A stretch of DNA of 64,000 nt from Ricinus communis (GCF_019578655.1 NC_063263.1:806001-870000); one strand, 5' to 3'. Shown: positions 1 through 28,387, counted from the stretch's first letter. A program made the numbers and translations. Notes: generated from the sequence alone by a model not told the origin.

Positions 1-139
1 CTAAGAATAAACTATCAATCCCAGCACAAGGTCCAGCATAGTCGTTCAAAAGCAAATATTTGGGAAGTTCTGCTAGGCCCTGCAGAACCCATGATGGGAG
101 AATTCAGATCTTAGGAAACTCATTAAATGCAACACATAC

Positions 140-16768
<16,629 letters not shown>

Positions 16769-17320
16769 TGCACCTTCCTATTTCTAACTCCTGCTACATA
16801 GCATGATATAAAAGCATATTTACTTATATAGAATGCACAAAAATCTCGAAATAAGACCAAGATCACATCAATGCATTGTAAGACAAGGAACAGTTCAGCA
16901 GATACTCCAAAGTAGCAACAGTCTGCCACTTCTTCAATGCTCATATTAACCATGCTCAAATAGGCTTCCATTTTTTTATTAAAAAAAAAGGCCAATAGGC
17001 TGCCATCCAAAAACTAACTACATAGTTCATATTCATGATTCCATACAAGAACTTAATCAAATAAAAATTAGCCTAAAGTCATTTATTTAGCTAAAACTCT
17101 AATACTAATTTTCACCTTGCTTAATAATGACACTAATTTTTTATTTTACCAAAACATTCAGCCTCTAGCAAATCATAAAAGCTCAAGTAGGCCAAACAAA
17201 CACTAAAGTTCCATTTCCAATTTTAGTTAATAAAAGGGTTTCTCAAAAATAAAATATGTTATTTAGCTATAACACCATAAAAGTGTATCAAAACTACAAC
17301 AATACCTGACAACGACGGCA

Positions 17321-17432
17321 GCAGCGGCAACGGCGGCGACGGAAGCAGCGGCAACGGCGGCGACGGAAGCAGCGGCAACGGCGGCGACGGAAGCAGCGGC
17401 AACGGCGGCGACGGAAGCAGCGGCAATGGCGA
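17321..17432. repeat. 24-bp minisatellite, 4 perfect copies plus a partial
   Basis: Unit of 24 bp beginning GCAGCGGCAACGGC, with perfect copies at 17321-17344, 17345-17368, 17369-17392 and 17393-17416, then a degenerate copy to 17432. The unit is a multiple of three, so all frames stay open through it. It lies inside the predicted leader exon. Confidence 0.95.
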
Positions 17433-17459
17433 CGGCGGCAGCAGCACGGGCGACGACAG

Positions 17460-17560
17460 CAGCAGCAGCGGCGTGAGCCGGCGTGAGGCGGCGTGGACGG
17501 CAGCAGCAGCGGCGTGAGCCGGCGTGAGGCGGCGTGGACGGCAGCAGCAGCGGCGTGAAG
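17460..17560. repeat. 41-bp tandem repeat, 2 perfect copies plus a partial
   Basis: Copies at 17460-17500 and 17501-17541 are identical, and a third starts at 17542 and breaks off near 17560. Each unit starts CAGCAGCAGCGGCGTGAG. It is adjacent to the 24-bp minisatellite and is part of the same leader block. Confidence 0.93.
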
Positions 17561-18314
17561 AAGACAGTTTGTTGGGGCGGGTGGTGGAGGCTTTGAGGGG
17601 GCCGATCTGAATTAGAGACGAGAAGAGGAGAATAAAATTTGGATTTAGTCTGTGATAGGTTTTGATAGAATGATATATCAAATTATATAATTTAATTTTT
17701 ATTTTATATATAATTTATTTTTTAATTTATCAACAAAAGTTATAGTTTAATTTATTAATAAAATATTTATTAAAATTTATATATAATATTTTTATTTTTA
17801 TATGAACATATGAGTTTTGATATTATAAAAATAAAAATTAAACTATGTAATATATTAAATTTTAAAAATTATTTTATATTTCTAAATATAATATCACAAT
17901 ATATATACTTATTAATATTTTATTTTAATAATAAAAGTTAAATTTACTAATTAAAATTTAAAATTGAAGCTTAAATTCTACTATATAATAATATATGGTA
18001 TAAAATTTTATTTATCATAGTAATTAATTAAAAAATATAAAAATTAATTAAAATTATTTAATAAATATAATTAATATTATATTATCCCTGTATAATTATA
18101 AATTAATAATGTTAATATGTTAGATTGAGTATTATAAAAGAAAATATTTTTAAATTCATGTAATATTTTCTTATATTTACTATAATAATATTATATGAAT
18201 AAATTATTAGCAGTTATGATCAATCGTGATGTATTGTTAATTTTATTAAAATAAATTAACAAAAATTATATCAATTAATTAAAACATATATTACTAATAA
18301 ATATAATTTATTTA

Positions 18315-18355
<41 letters not shown>

Positions 18356-18367
18356 AGTGTGTGTGTG
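18315..18367. repeat. Compound (TA)n(TG)n microsatellite
   Basis: About 12 TA dinucleotides run straight into about 14 TG dinucleotides with one GA interruption. A second short (TA)n run lies near 18535-18555. Confidence 0.95.
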
Positions 18368-19111
18368 ATCAATGTCATATTAGCACTAAATAATTATAAA
18401 TTTAAAATGTTAATAGATTGGATACTAATTATAATATTTTCTAATGATATATTCTTTTGATATAAGTAAAATTTAATTTTCACTAGTAATAAAATTTAAT
18501 AATTTTATTTCATTTATATATTTATAAATACACACATATATATATATATATATATCCGACCAAATCCTACTAAGACATATTTGGATAATAGAAAATGAGT
18601 TTATGATTTAATTTTATTATCCGTGTCGGGTTCGGGTTCAAACACACGAACACCCGTTACTCGAACCTGATTATGTAGACAAAAATGGATACATGGTATT
18701 CGCTATCTATTTATTTAAACGGGTATCTTGTATGGTACTCTATCTTATTAGACCCATTAAAAATACTTTTTATCATTTTGTTTCCCATAATTATTGAATC
18801 TTGACCTTTTATAAAAAAAAAAAAGGAAGTCATTCTATTGCTAAACCATTTAATTTTTTTTATTAAAATGACAGTACATATAAATATATACTACATATAT
18901 AAATATATATTTATAAATACACACACATATGTATGAATGTATGTGAGAGAAGAATTTCAAAAGGTGAAGTCAACATGTAATGGAGCATGAATGTAAATTC
19001 CTAAAATGCAAATCATAAGTTTAACCCTTTTTTTTTTTAAATTAGTCATTTTGATTCACTTCTCACACCAAAAAAAAGAGAATTTGACTAAAATATGCAG
19101 CCATATGCAAT

Positions 19112-19450
19112 TATTACCCTTAGAGAGAAGCATCACTCGTCTTTTATCATAGTGCCCCTTCCAATTCGCTTCATGGTAAATATATAATTACAAAAAATTC
19201 TTTCCTTTTTATCTAGAACTAATTTGAAATTTTAATTTTCTTTCAAATAACAGGGCGACACCATAAATAACATAGTAATTACTATATTACGAGAGAAGAC
19301 ACCACTCTTTTTTTATTATAGTGTCATCTCTAATTAACAACATGGTAGTTATTTCCTTCCTCTCTAGAATTAATTTTGGATTTTAAATTTTCTTTTAAAT
19401 AATAGGATGACACTATAAACAATATAGTAATTACTATACCAGGAACTCCC
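19112..19450. repeat. Diverged ~165-bp tandem duplication
   Basis: Two adjacent copies share landmarks in the same order: GAGAGAAG near the start, ATAGTG…TC, CATGGTA, a TCTAGAA block, a T-rich block ending in CAAATAACAGG or TAAATAATAGG, and a terminal ATAGTAATTACTATA palindrome. Copy 1 ends near 19290 and copy 2 near 19440. Confidence 0.7.
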
Positions 19451-20532
19451 CAGAGAGCAAAATGGGAAATAAATGAATATGTCTTAGAAACTAAAAAACA
19501 CGTAGGACAAGAAAAAGAAAAAGAGCCTTTTCAGCTGGCTTGGAACTGTAGTAATATAGTTCAGCAATAACAAACTCAATAGCTCAACTACATTTCTCAA
19601 TTTTCTTTAACCAATTTAAAATAATCTTTGAACTTTGTTAATGCTTTTCCTATTTTTCTTGGATTGAGGTTTCATTTACTTTCACAACGACAAGGAAATT
19701 TAGAGTAAAAAAGTAATCTTGAAGAACCAATTACATGGAGATGGAAAGAAATAATATTAGTTCACATAATGAAATTATAGTATATCATTATAAAAAAATA
19801 TAAATTAAATTAAATTAGAATTATATTTATTCCTCAAATAAATATACATAATTTACTGATAAGGATACACAAAAATCATACTTCCAACTTCTTTTTCTTC
19901 AAATGAAGCGATAAAAAATATATAAAAACTGATACAGACAAACAAAGCCAATATAACTCAAAATTTATAAAACCTTTAGAATCCCAAAGAGTGAGGTGGA
20001 GAAAATCACAAACCTTTACTGACTCAAATATGTGCAGCAGCAGTAGATATGTCCATGAATATAAGATTAGGTGACAAGTTTTTTCCTTTTCTTTTTCTTT
20101 TATTATGCATGCGCGAGAGAAAGAGAATATGTGTGAAAAAGGCATAGAAGGAGAAAAAGATTATCTGGATTTGAGTCTGTGCAGTGTTTTATGGATGCAT
20201 AAGAGAAAGGAAACAGAGGATATGGCGGTGAATATGTGTGTTTTACAAAATTTATGTTACACCATCTATTCTTTTGCTTGTTAGGTTCAATTTCAATTCC
20301 TACATTTTGTCCATTTTTAAGACTTTAAGAAGCATTATAGGCCGCAATCTATCTGGCCCAATCATGTACCACAACCCCTTGTCATGAATCCGCTCCACAC
20401 AATCTATTTAGGGCTGCTCCTCATAGGGTGGCATAAGAATTAGAAGAAATTTATGGGACACTGTTTTTTCTTAAAACTTTACTTTTTTTATAGTTGTTGT
20501 TTTACTTTTATATATATACTTTCATTTATATT

Positions 20533-20632
20533 TTTTATTGACTTAAACACTTTATTTTGCATGTGTTTTTTTTTACTTTATACTCTTTTGTAATATATCT
20601 ATTAAACACTTTATTTTGCATGTGTTTTTTTT
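20533..20632. repeat. Short A-B-A tandem repeat left of the copia element
   Basis: A block starting TTAAACACTTTATTTTGCAT (block A) occurs twice, around 20535-20568 and 20602-20632. Between them is block B, which includes CTCTTTTGTAATATATCTAT. A second copy of block B lies directly after the right end of the copia element (25597-25624), so the element appears to sit between the third and fourth members of an A-B-A-B tandem repeat. Confidence 0.65.
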
Positions 20633-20997
20633 ATAAGAAATTAATGACTCATATAATTATAATAAGATATTAGTGATTAAATTCTATTGGTTAATGAAAG
20701 GTTGTGAATTGAATAATTATGACTATTGGTAAAAGTTATAACATGAAAAGTTGTAACCATTGGTGCTTTGATGGAAAACCACCATTAGTCTATAAATAAG
20801 AGCTGGTCCTCTCTCTATCCATATCATCAACAATTATAACAAATACAAAAACTAAAGATTATAGTATCCATCAATAAGATAAGGGAAAAAGGAAGAGAAA
20901 TCACACTCTATTAAATATGGATTAAGTTATTTTTATTTATTTATTTAATTGTGAAAAACATGAAGTTCTAGATCAATATGCTATTATTTGTTTATAT
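20633..20997 (+). repeat. 5' LTR of the copia element
   Basis: The right boundary is set by the primer site at 20999 and by loss of similarity with the 3' copy. A TATAAATA box at 20791-20798 fits the U3/R region. The left boundary is inferred from where the flanking A repeat ends; I do not see a clean TG start. Confidence 0.7.
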
Positions 20998-20998
20998 G

Positions 20999-21010
20999 TG
21001 GTATCAGAGC
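20999..21010 (+). other. Primer-binding site (initiator tRNA-Met type)
   Basis: TGGTATCAGAGC immediately follows the 5' LTR. This is the standard plant retrotransposon site complementary to the 3' end of initiator tRNA-Met. Confidence 0.93.
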
Positions 21011-21929
21011 ATGGTTTAGGAAATCATTTTTTTCCATAATTTTGTTAAATTTATTGTTGTTGTAGATGCATGTAAGAATTAATCCTTGTTTTTTGCATAT
21101 AAATTAAATTGATTAATTTTGCATGGTTTGAATTAAGTTTAAGATTTATTGATGTTAGTTTTTGGAATAATTTTGTGTAAATTTAGTGACACACACACTA
21201 CTGTAACAAAATATATGTTTTTGATCAAGGTCCATTGTTACCCATAAAATTTTATTAACTATCAGATTGCACGTAAAGTTATTTTTCTTCCAATTAAGTC
21301 CGAAATAATTTACAGTTTCATTCTAATAAAAAACTTTTAATCCAAATTCATCCTTAATTCTTGGTACATATATATATCAGTAGTTAATGCTTAATTGAAA
21401 TTAAGTTAAATATTTAATGGAAGTAATATATTATTTAAATATATTATTATAAACTTTTAAAATTTATTTTAAGAACAATTTGCTTGTCATCAAAGTGACC
21501 AAATTTTTAAAGTAAATAAATTTCAAATTATAGATTATAATTTTCAATTACTCATAAATTTTAAATGACATTACGATTTTTATGTATTTATGGGTAAATT
21601 AAAATTTATCATTATAAGATATTTAGGGATCAACCCAAAGGTTGATTAATAATTTTATGATTGATAAACATAATCGTGGTGATTAGTATGTTATACTAAT
21701 TTTATTTTTTACATATCCAAAGATAGAAAAATAAATAAATTTAGTTATGCATATATAATTACCTATAATTGTTTACATAAGTATATCTTATTATCATCCA
21801 AATGAGAACTTTGATATATTTATGTTTATATTTGAATTTATGGAATAAAAATTATGAATCAAAGCATTAATATATGAGTATTCTATGTTATTTTTATTTG
21901 CAATATCTGTACCCGTTTCTCTTCATTCG

Positions 21930-22690
21930 CATGCTTCATCTATTCCATTATTTAATGGTTTGAACTTTTCTGATTGGTGCGAACAAGTTCAGTTTCACTT
22001 AGGTGTTCTGGATCTTGATTTGGTACTTCAAATTGAGAAACATGCTACTATTACTAATGAAAGTAGCAATGAAGAAAAAGCTTTATATAAAGCTTAGGAA
22101 AGATCAAACAGATTAAGCTTAATGTTCATGCGAATGACTGTTGCAAACAACTTAAAGAGTACAATTTCTAAAACTGGCAGTGCTAAGGAATTTAAAAAGT
22201 CAGTTGCTGGCATATTGATGAGTAATTTGACCAACATGAAATATGATGGTTCACGTGCCATGCATGAGCATGTTCTTAAAATGACTACCTTAGCGGTAAA
22301 ATTAAAGACCTTAGGAATGAATGTGGATGAGTATTTTCTAGTATAGTTCATACTGAACTCCTTGCCTCCTAAACAATATGGTCCATTCCAAATGAACTAT
22401 AATACCTAAAAGGATAAATGGAATGTAAATGAATTGACCAGTATGCTTGTTCAAGAGGAGATAAGATTAAAGAATCAAAGAGCTCATTCAGTTCATCTCT
22501 TAAGTCATCAAGAAGCTGGAAAGAGTTGTAAAAAGAAAGGTGGAAAGAGCAAGAAGAAAGGTTTACACAACCTGAATGAATCTTCTAAGGGTGCTCATAA
22601 AAAGAAAAATGGGAGTGTTAAATGTCACTTCTGTGATAAAATCGGGCACTTAAAGAAGGATTGCCTGAAACGTAAAAGCATTATGCTTTA
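21930..22690 (+). pseudogene. copia gag (UBN2-type with CCHC zinc knuckle), broken
   Basis: The reading frame begins around the IPLFNGLNFSDW motif typical of copia gag N termini. Stops occur near 22096, 22344, 22408 and 22690. The zinc knuckle CHFCDKIGHLKKDC (CX2CX4HX4C) is at 22623-22664, preceded by a Lys/Ser-rich linker. Gag packages the element RNA into virus-like particles; this copy cannot make a full-length protein. Confidence 0.88.
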
Positions 22691-23206
22691 GCATGTTTTG
22701 AATCAAATTTTATTGAAGTTCCGTATAATACTTGGTGGATTGATTCCGGTTGCACTATCCATCTTTCTAATACGATGCAGGGATTCCTTACGATCCAAAC
22801 CATAAGGCCAAATGAAAATTTTGTCTTCATGGGGAATCGAAAGAAAGCTTCTATTGAAGGCATTGGCACTTATCGTTTAATTTTAGTTACAGGACATTAT
22901 TTGGATTTATTTCAAACTCTTTATGTACCCACATTTTCTTGCAACTTAGTTTCTTTATCGAAGCTTGATGTAGCGGGATTTTATTTTAAGTTTGGTTCTG
23001 GATCTTTAACTTTATTTAAGAATAATAATATTATTGGTTCTGGATTGTTATGTTATGATCTCTACAAGCTTAAACTTGATAATTCTTTTGTTGAGACATT
23101 AATGACCTTGCATTATAATGTTGGTACTAAAGGTAGTTTAGTCAATGAAAGTTCTGCTTACTTGTGGCATAAACGTTTAGGTCATATATCTAAAGAAATG
23201 ATATAA
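22691..23206 (+). pseudogene. copia protease and GAG-pre-integrase segment
   Basis: WWIDSGCT, with the aspartic protease DSG at 22742-22750, is followed by the conserved LYVP…CNLVSLSKL block and by LWHKRLGHIS, the pre-integrase histidine motif. A TAA at 23204-23206 interrupts the frame before the integrase core. The segment is in the usual place between gag and integrase. Confidence 0.85.
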
Positions 23207-24299
23207 AGATTAGTAAGGAATGAAATACTTCCAAGTTTGGACTTTACTGATTTTGAAGTGTGTATTGATTGTATTAAAGGAAAACAAATAAAATGTACTA
23301 AGAAATGAGCTATAAGAAAACACAGCTTCTTGAAATTATACACACTGATATTTGTGGTCCTTTTGATGCTCCAACTTTTGGTGGAGAAAAATATTTTATT
23401 ACCTTTATCGATGATTTTTCTCGTTATGGTCATATTTATCTATTGCGTGACAAATCTCAATCAATCAATTTACTTGAGATTTATATTAAAGAGGTTGAGA
23501 GGCAACTAGATAAAAAGGTAAAAATCATAAGGTTAGATAGAGGTGGTGAATACTATGGAAAATATGATGAATCTGGACAATGTCCAGTCCATTTGCCAAA
23601 TTTCTTGCAAGACATGGTATTTGTGCTCAATATACAATGCCAGGAACACCACAACAAAATGGTATTACAGAAAGGCGTAATCGTACTTTAATAGAAATGG
23701 TTAGGAGTATGATGAGTCATTCTTCTTTACTCTTGTCATTGTGGATGTATGCATTAAGAACTGCTATGTATTTGCTAAACATGGTTCCTAGTGCACCTTT
23801 TGAACTATGGACAAGAAGAAAACCTAGTTTGAGGCACTTACATGTTTGGGGTTGCCCAGTAAAAGTAAGAATTTATAATCCACATGAAAAGAAATTGGAT
23901 TTAAAAACAATCAATGATTATTTTATTGGTTACCCAGAAAAGTCTAAAGGGTATAGATTGTATTATCCTAATCATAGTACAAGAATTGTTGAATCTGGAA
24001 ATGCAAGATTCATTGAAAAAGGTGACATTAATGGGAGCAAAAGAATACATGATGTTAGTATTCAAGAAGTTAGGGTGGAAGTTCCTATACCCAAAACTTC
24101 TACAATTGTTGTTTCTAATGTTATTACTCATCCCAATAACATTCAAGAACAACAAATAAATGATCAAATGTTTCATGATGAAAATGTCAATAATAAAACC
24201 ATAGTAAATGAACAACAAGAAGTAATAGTAAGAAGATCTCAAAGAGAAAGGAGATATGCTATTTTTGATGACTATGTAGTTTATCTACAAAAGTCATAA
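23207..24299 (+). pseudogene. copia integrase core and C-terminal region
   Basis: The catalytic core shows HTDICGPF (first Asp, about 23341), FIDDFS (second Asp region, about 23408) and the GITERRNR glutamate (about 23668). A one-base frameshift near 23575-23585 separates the N- and C-terminal halves. The family-typical PEKSKGY and NARFIE motifs follow. The frame closes at 24299. The enzyme would join element cDNA to the host chromosome; this copy is non-functional. Confidence 0.86.
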
Positions 24300-25420
24300 A
24301 TGGACTTAGGAATTAATAATGATCTAGGTTCATTTTCAAAAGCCATGAACTGTGATGATTCAATTAAATGGATTAATACTATGGAAGAAGAATTAAAATC
24401 TATGGATCAAAATCAAGTCTGGAACCTTATTGAGTTGCCCGAAGGATGTAAAAAGATTGGATGCAAAGGGGTTTTCAAAATCAAACGTGATTTGAAAGGC
24501 AATATCGAAAGATACAAAACTAGACTTGTTGCCAAAGGTTTTACTCAGAAAAGTGGCATTGATTACAAAGAGATTTTTTCACCAGTGTCTAAAAAAGATT
24601 CTCTTAGAATTATTATGGCTTTAGTGGCTCATTATGATTTAGAGCTACATCAAATGGATGTCAAAACCACTTTTCTTAATGAAATTTTGGAAGAAGAAGT
24701 TTATATGGATCAACTTGAGGGTTTTTCAATTAAGAAAAAGGATCATATGATGTGTAAACTAAAGATATCAATATACAGATTTAAACAAGCTTTCCATTAA
24801 TGGTATATTAAGTTTAATGATACCATTACTTCTTTTGGATTTCAAGAAAACATCGTTGATCGGTGGATATATATGAAAATCAGTGGGAGCAAGTTTATTT
24901 TTTTTGTTCTGTATGTTGATGATATTTTACTTGCTGCTAATGATCTTGGTTTGCTACATGAAACCGAAAAATATCTCTCTAATAATTTTGAAATAAAGGA
25001 TATGGGAGAAGCCACATATGTGATAGGAATAGAAATATTTCGTAATTGATCACAAGGTTTATTGGGCTTATCTCAAAAGACTTATATTAATAAAATTTTA
25101 GAGAGATTTAAAATGGACAAATGCTCAGCAGGGATAGCTCCAATTCAGAAGGGGGATAAATTTAATCTTATGCAATACCCGAAAAATGAATTGGAATGAG
25201 AACAAATGAAGAACATTCCTTATGCATATGTTGTTGGGAGTTTAATGTATGCTCAAACTTGCACCAAACCAGACATTAGTTTTACTGTCGGAATACTGGG
25301 CAGATATCAAAGTAATCTAGGATTAGATCACTGAAAAGCTGCAAAGAAAAAATTCTTAGATACTTGCAAGGAACAAAGGATCATATGCTCACTTATAGAA
25401 GATCTAATCACCTTGAGTCA
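24300..25420 (+). pseudogene. copia reverse transcriptase, RNase H truncated
   Basis: RT begins with the WINTMEEELKSM block, then RLVAKGFTQKSGIDY and QMDVKTTFLN, and YVDD at 24912-24923. In-frame stops are at about 24798, 25047 and 25197, with another near 25333. The KPDISF block marks the start of the RNase H linker. The coding similarity stops around LTYRRSNHLES (25420), where the 3' LTR remnant begins, so the RNase H catalytic domain is deleted. Confidence 0.88.
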
Positions 25421-25589
25421 ACAATTAAACAAATACAAAAACTAAAGATTAGAGTATCCATCAATAAGATAAGGGGAAAAGAGAGAGAAATCACACTCTA
25501 TTAAATATGGATCAAGGTATGTTTTCTTTTTATTATTTAATGGTGAAAAACATGAAGTTCTAGATCAATAGGCTATTATTTGTTTATAT
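25421..25589 (+). repeat. Truncated 3' LTR of the copia element
   Basis: About 165 bp closely match the right end of the 5' LTR (20830-20997), including CACACTCTATTAAATATGG and GAAGTTCTAGATCAATA. U3 and the TATA region are missing because of the internal deletion. Confidence 0.88.
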
Positions 25590-26326
25590 TTTTCTTTACT
25601 TTCTACTCTTTTGTAATATATCTATCTTTCAAATTAAAATCTTATTTTTTTTTATCTCTGTTGAACTTGAAACTTGAATCTTTTTAATGTGTTGTTTAAA
25701 ATTAGTAGTTATAATGAAATTTTGATGGATAATAATTCTATTAATTCAGCTTCAATTATGAATTTAAATAGTTAGACTTTGAAAAATTTGGTTAAACCTA
25801 ACTTTTGTTAAAATTGAAATAGGTAAGAAAAAAAGTTGTTAATGAAATAATAGAAGTTCGATTTAAAAAGAGAATAATGTTGATGAATAAACTAAGAAGA
25901 AATCGATTAAGAAGAAGACACATGCAGTTGAAGATTCTCCTAAATCTTTTAAAAAATAAGAAAATGTTAGCGATAATTCTCCATTACGGCATTGAAAACA
26001 GAGGAAAGTAGTAATTAGAGAATTTGTTGTTGATTCAACTAAGCTTAATCTTAAAAACATAGCAAAATCTCCATTGAGGAACCAGATGTTCAAGCTTTAA
26101 TGGTATTATTTTTTTCTAAAAAAATTAAAAGATATTTATGAGAAGGTTTTATATTTTTTTTTCTAGATATTTCTTTTGTTCTTTTGTTTATATTTTTTTG
26201 TACTTATTGTTTGTTTATTTAAAGTATACTTGGAAGATACTGTTAAAATGTTTGTAAGTATATTTTGTTTCTCATTCTTATATATCATGAAATTTAAAGT
26301 ACACTATTGATTTGCTAATAATATTT
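25590..26326. other. AT-rich spacer with a possible coding fossil
   Basis: A plus-strand frame at about 25906-26100 reads as Lys/Arg/Ser/Thr-rich protein with internal stops (fragments HAVEDSPKSFKK and KVVIREFVVDSTKLN). I do not recognise the family. The remainder is T-rich with nothing supported. Confidence 0.4.
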
Positions 26327-26649
26327 ATTATAACAATATATTTATTTAAATCATGCATTTTCATGAATAAGTTGAAGTTGTCATTATATAACGTTTGATT
26401 TCTTTATGTATAGTTTCTAATTCATCCATGTTGTAGTTGAAGTCTTGAATTATGTATGAACTTGATACTGCATATAAAAAAAACACTATTTATATACTAT
26501 ATAGCAATATAGAGTTAAAATAATTAAAGCATTTTTTATTTTAATTTTTCTTTAACATGTAATACTTAAAGTTAATATACCTAAAGATATTATAATAGTA
26601 TATATGTTTGAATCATATTCGCGTTTTGTTGGAGAATATGTAGTTAATT

Positions 26650-27595
26650 GATATGAACTCGAACCGGATACGTTCAAACACCAAGATGAGCAATGGTGAG
26701 AAACTCAAACTGATAAATGCTCTCCCTATTTAAGAGGAAGCACCCTTACCAATAAGTTAGAATTGTCGCCCCAAGATCTAACTTGAAAGTTTGCAATTGA
26801 TTATGGAACTAACAAACTTAGCAATAGAACTACTAAGCCCTTTAGTTATAAATAGATGAAGAATGTTCAAACAACCCAAGAAACTAATAAAAAGTTAATT
26901 GATTAATCAAACATGTAGATATGAAACTAAATTAAACAAGTTAATTTAATCTCAAGAGTTAACAACTCAAGAAAAATAAACTTCATTCAAAATGATGTAT
27001 TGATCTAATCCCTTTGGCAGAAATACATAGCTCTATTTATAGAGTCTTAAACCCTAAAAAGGACTAAGAGATAAGCAATAAAGAATTAAACCTTAAAAGA
27101 CTCCTAATGTGCGGCTGCCTTCTTTAGAATTTTAGGAGATAAACCAGTCTAGAATAAAAATCCCTAATTAAGATAAACAATAAGGAAACGAATAATTTTA
27201 TCTAATCTCTATCTTGTAAAGAGATATGTGGTTACCTCCTTCTAGAAGCATAAGTGGTGGCTGCCTCCTAGGGTTAGGTGAGACATCCCATGCTTCTAGA
27301 AACCCTAGGAAGACTTGTTGACTTTGATCTTTGACCTTTGACCTTGACCTTGTTCCATGACTAGAAGCTAAGCTTCATTAGTAGCAATTAATGTTACTAT
27401 CTTCAAGGCTTTGTCATCATCATCAAAAATACCATTATTAGCCATCTTCAAAGCATGCTTCAAGTAAGAATTTAAGGCTTTCTTGAACTTCTTAATCCTT
27501 GCTCGTGTCATTGGTCCTTCATAGGCTAGTGGGTCCAAACTAGTTGACTTAGATGCATCATTGGTTGCATCATTAATGATTAGATAAATTACTTT
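26650..27595 (-). mobile_element. Minus-strand Ty3-gypsy remnant (end of pol plus LTR-like sequence)
   Basis: A minus-strand pol C-terminal frame (27595-27368) is followed by about 700 bp that reads like an LTR. It has a TATAAATAG box (reverse complement at about 27033-27041) and a TGATATGAAC sequence at the left end. I could not fix both LTR boundaries or find a second LTR or convincing target duplication. Its GC content is higher than the AT-rich tandem repeat it interrupts. Confidence 0.6.
27368..27595 (-). pseudogene. C-terminal tail of a gypsy polyprotein
   Basis: The frame ends in TAG at 27368-27370 and is open upstream to about 27595. It contains EGPMTRARIKKFKKAL, the G-P-(M/L/I)-T-R-(A/S)-R-A-K motif found at the C terminus of many plant Ty3-gypsy polyproteins, then an acidic GIFDDDDK segment. 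The rest of pol is absent, and I infer that it was deleted. Confidence 0.65.
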
Positions 27596-28387
27596 ATGTA
27601 TACTTTATAATTTATTTATATTGTAATTGAAGTCTTCTATAAAAAAAGATACTATTTATATACTAAAAAGAAATTATATATGTATATTGTTAAAATAATT
27701 GAAATTTTTTTGTTTAGTTTTTCTAAAACATAATACTTCGAGTATACTGTTCATATACTAAAACAATATGTTATAATAGTATTTTTGTTGAACCGTACCT
27801 TTATTTTCATGTATAAGATGTAGGTATGATTATATAAGGTTTGATTCTTTTATATATGCTTTCTATTTTTATAGATTTTTTAGTTGAAGTATTTAGTTGT
27901 TCTATGATTTTAATGTTGCATATAAAAAAGATATCATGTATGTATTTTAAAGATACCATAAATCAATAAATTATTAAAGTGATTGAAGTGTATTTCATTT
28001 TTATTTATTTTTAGAATATGATACTTAAAGTATACCGGTGATATACTAAAACTATAAATTATCAAAATAAGAGGACTATTTTCATGCCAAAGTGGGAAAT
28101 GTTTCTTTTAAGAGATTATGACTACTCATAATTTTTGTTCATATTTTTGTAATTTTAATTATTTGATTTTTTTTGTTTCCAGTTATTGTGTTGTTTTTAT
28201 TTTTACTTTTGTTGAGTATTTTACATTTGAGGTTGATATGTACGAGATTTAATATTGATGATCTTTATAACTGCTATGTTGTTATTCTTTTCAATAATGC
28301 ATGATTCAAAGAAATCACTGGAATTAGTGAATCAAAGAATTCTGAAAGATCTAAAGTGAGAAAGAATATGAAGTCTTAGAAGAAGAA

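Larger units (their letters stand above)
17306..17640 (-). promoter_or_regulatory. Predicted 5' leader exon of the AAA-ATPase gene (GC-rich)
   Basis: This is a GC-rich block in very AT-rich surroundings, 0.5 kb upstream of the first coding exon and ending in a good minus-strand donor (CAG then GTATTG, GT at 17304-17305). I infer a non-coding first exon spliced to an acceptor just upstream of the ATG at 16768. The acceptor is weak: candidates lie about 10-25 nt before the ATG. The block also contains a long open frame on the minus strand (17681-17259, 140 codons) made mostly of simple repeats. It has no recognisable protein, so I treat it as leader sequence. AT-rich DNA at 17650-17720 could hold the promoter. 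Confidence 0.5.
17682..20532. other. AT-rich intergenic DNA
   Basis: No coding sequence is supported. The stretch holds poly-A/T tracts, TA/TG microsatellites and a diverged tandem duplication (listed separately). A minus-strand open frame at 19876-20145 is low-complexity and has no motif. Confidence 0.8.
20633..25589 (+). mobile_element. Decayed Ty1-copia LTR retrotransposon
   Basis: Order along the plus strand: 5' LTR, tRNA-Met-type primer site, gag with CCHC knuckle, protease DSG, integrase, reverse transcriptase with YVDD, then a shortened 3' LTR. The gag-protease-integrase-RT order is diagnostic of copia. There are at least eight in-frame stops and one clear frameshift. RNase H is cut off after its first residues, where it fuses directly to the last ~165 bp of the 3' LTR, so U3 and the polypurine tract are gone. 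The element cannot be autonomous. Confidence 0.92.
26327..28060. repeat. Diverged ~240-bp AT-rich tandem repeat, three copies
   Basis: Copies at about 26327-26635, 27575-27800 and 27801-28060 share, in order, TTCATG…AAG, GTTTGATT…TTTATGTAT, GTTGAAGT, TGCATATAAAAAA, ACTATTTATATACT, AATAATTGAA and AATACTTAAAGTATAC. A gypsy remnant (26650-27595) is inserted between the first and second copies. Confidence 0.6.

Noticed and set aside
17259..17681. 140-codon minus-strand open frame with Leu/Pro/Ser repeats as a protein gene
   Set aside because: The frame is produced by repeats whose length is a multiple of three. It runs through a good splice donor and matches no domain. Treated as leader sequence.
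20565..25624. Block B on both sides of the copia element as a ~30-bp target-site duplication
   Set aside because: The left flank carries an extra A unit between block B and the LTR, so a pre-existing tandem repeat explains it more simply.
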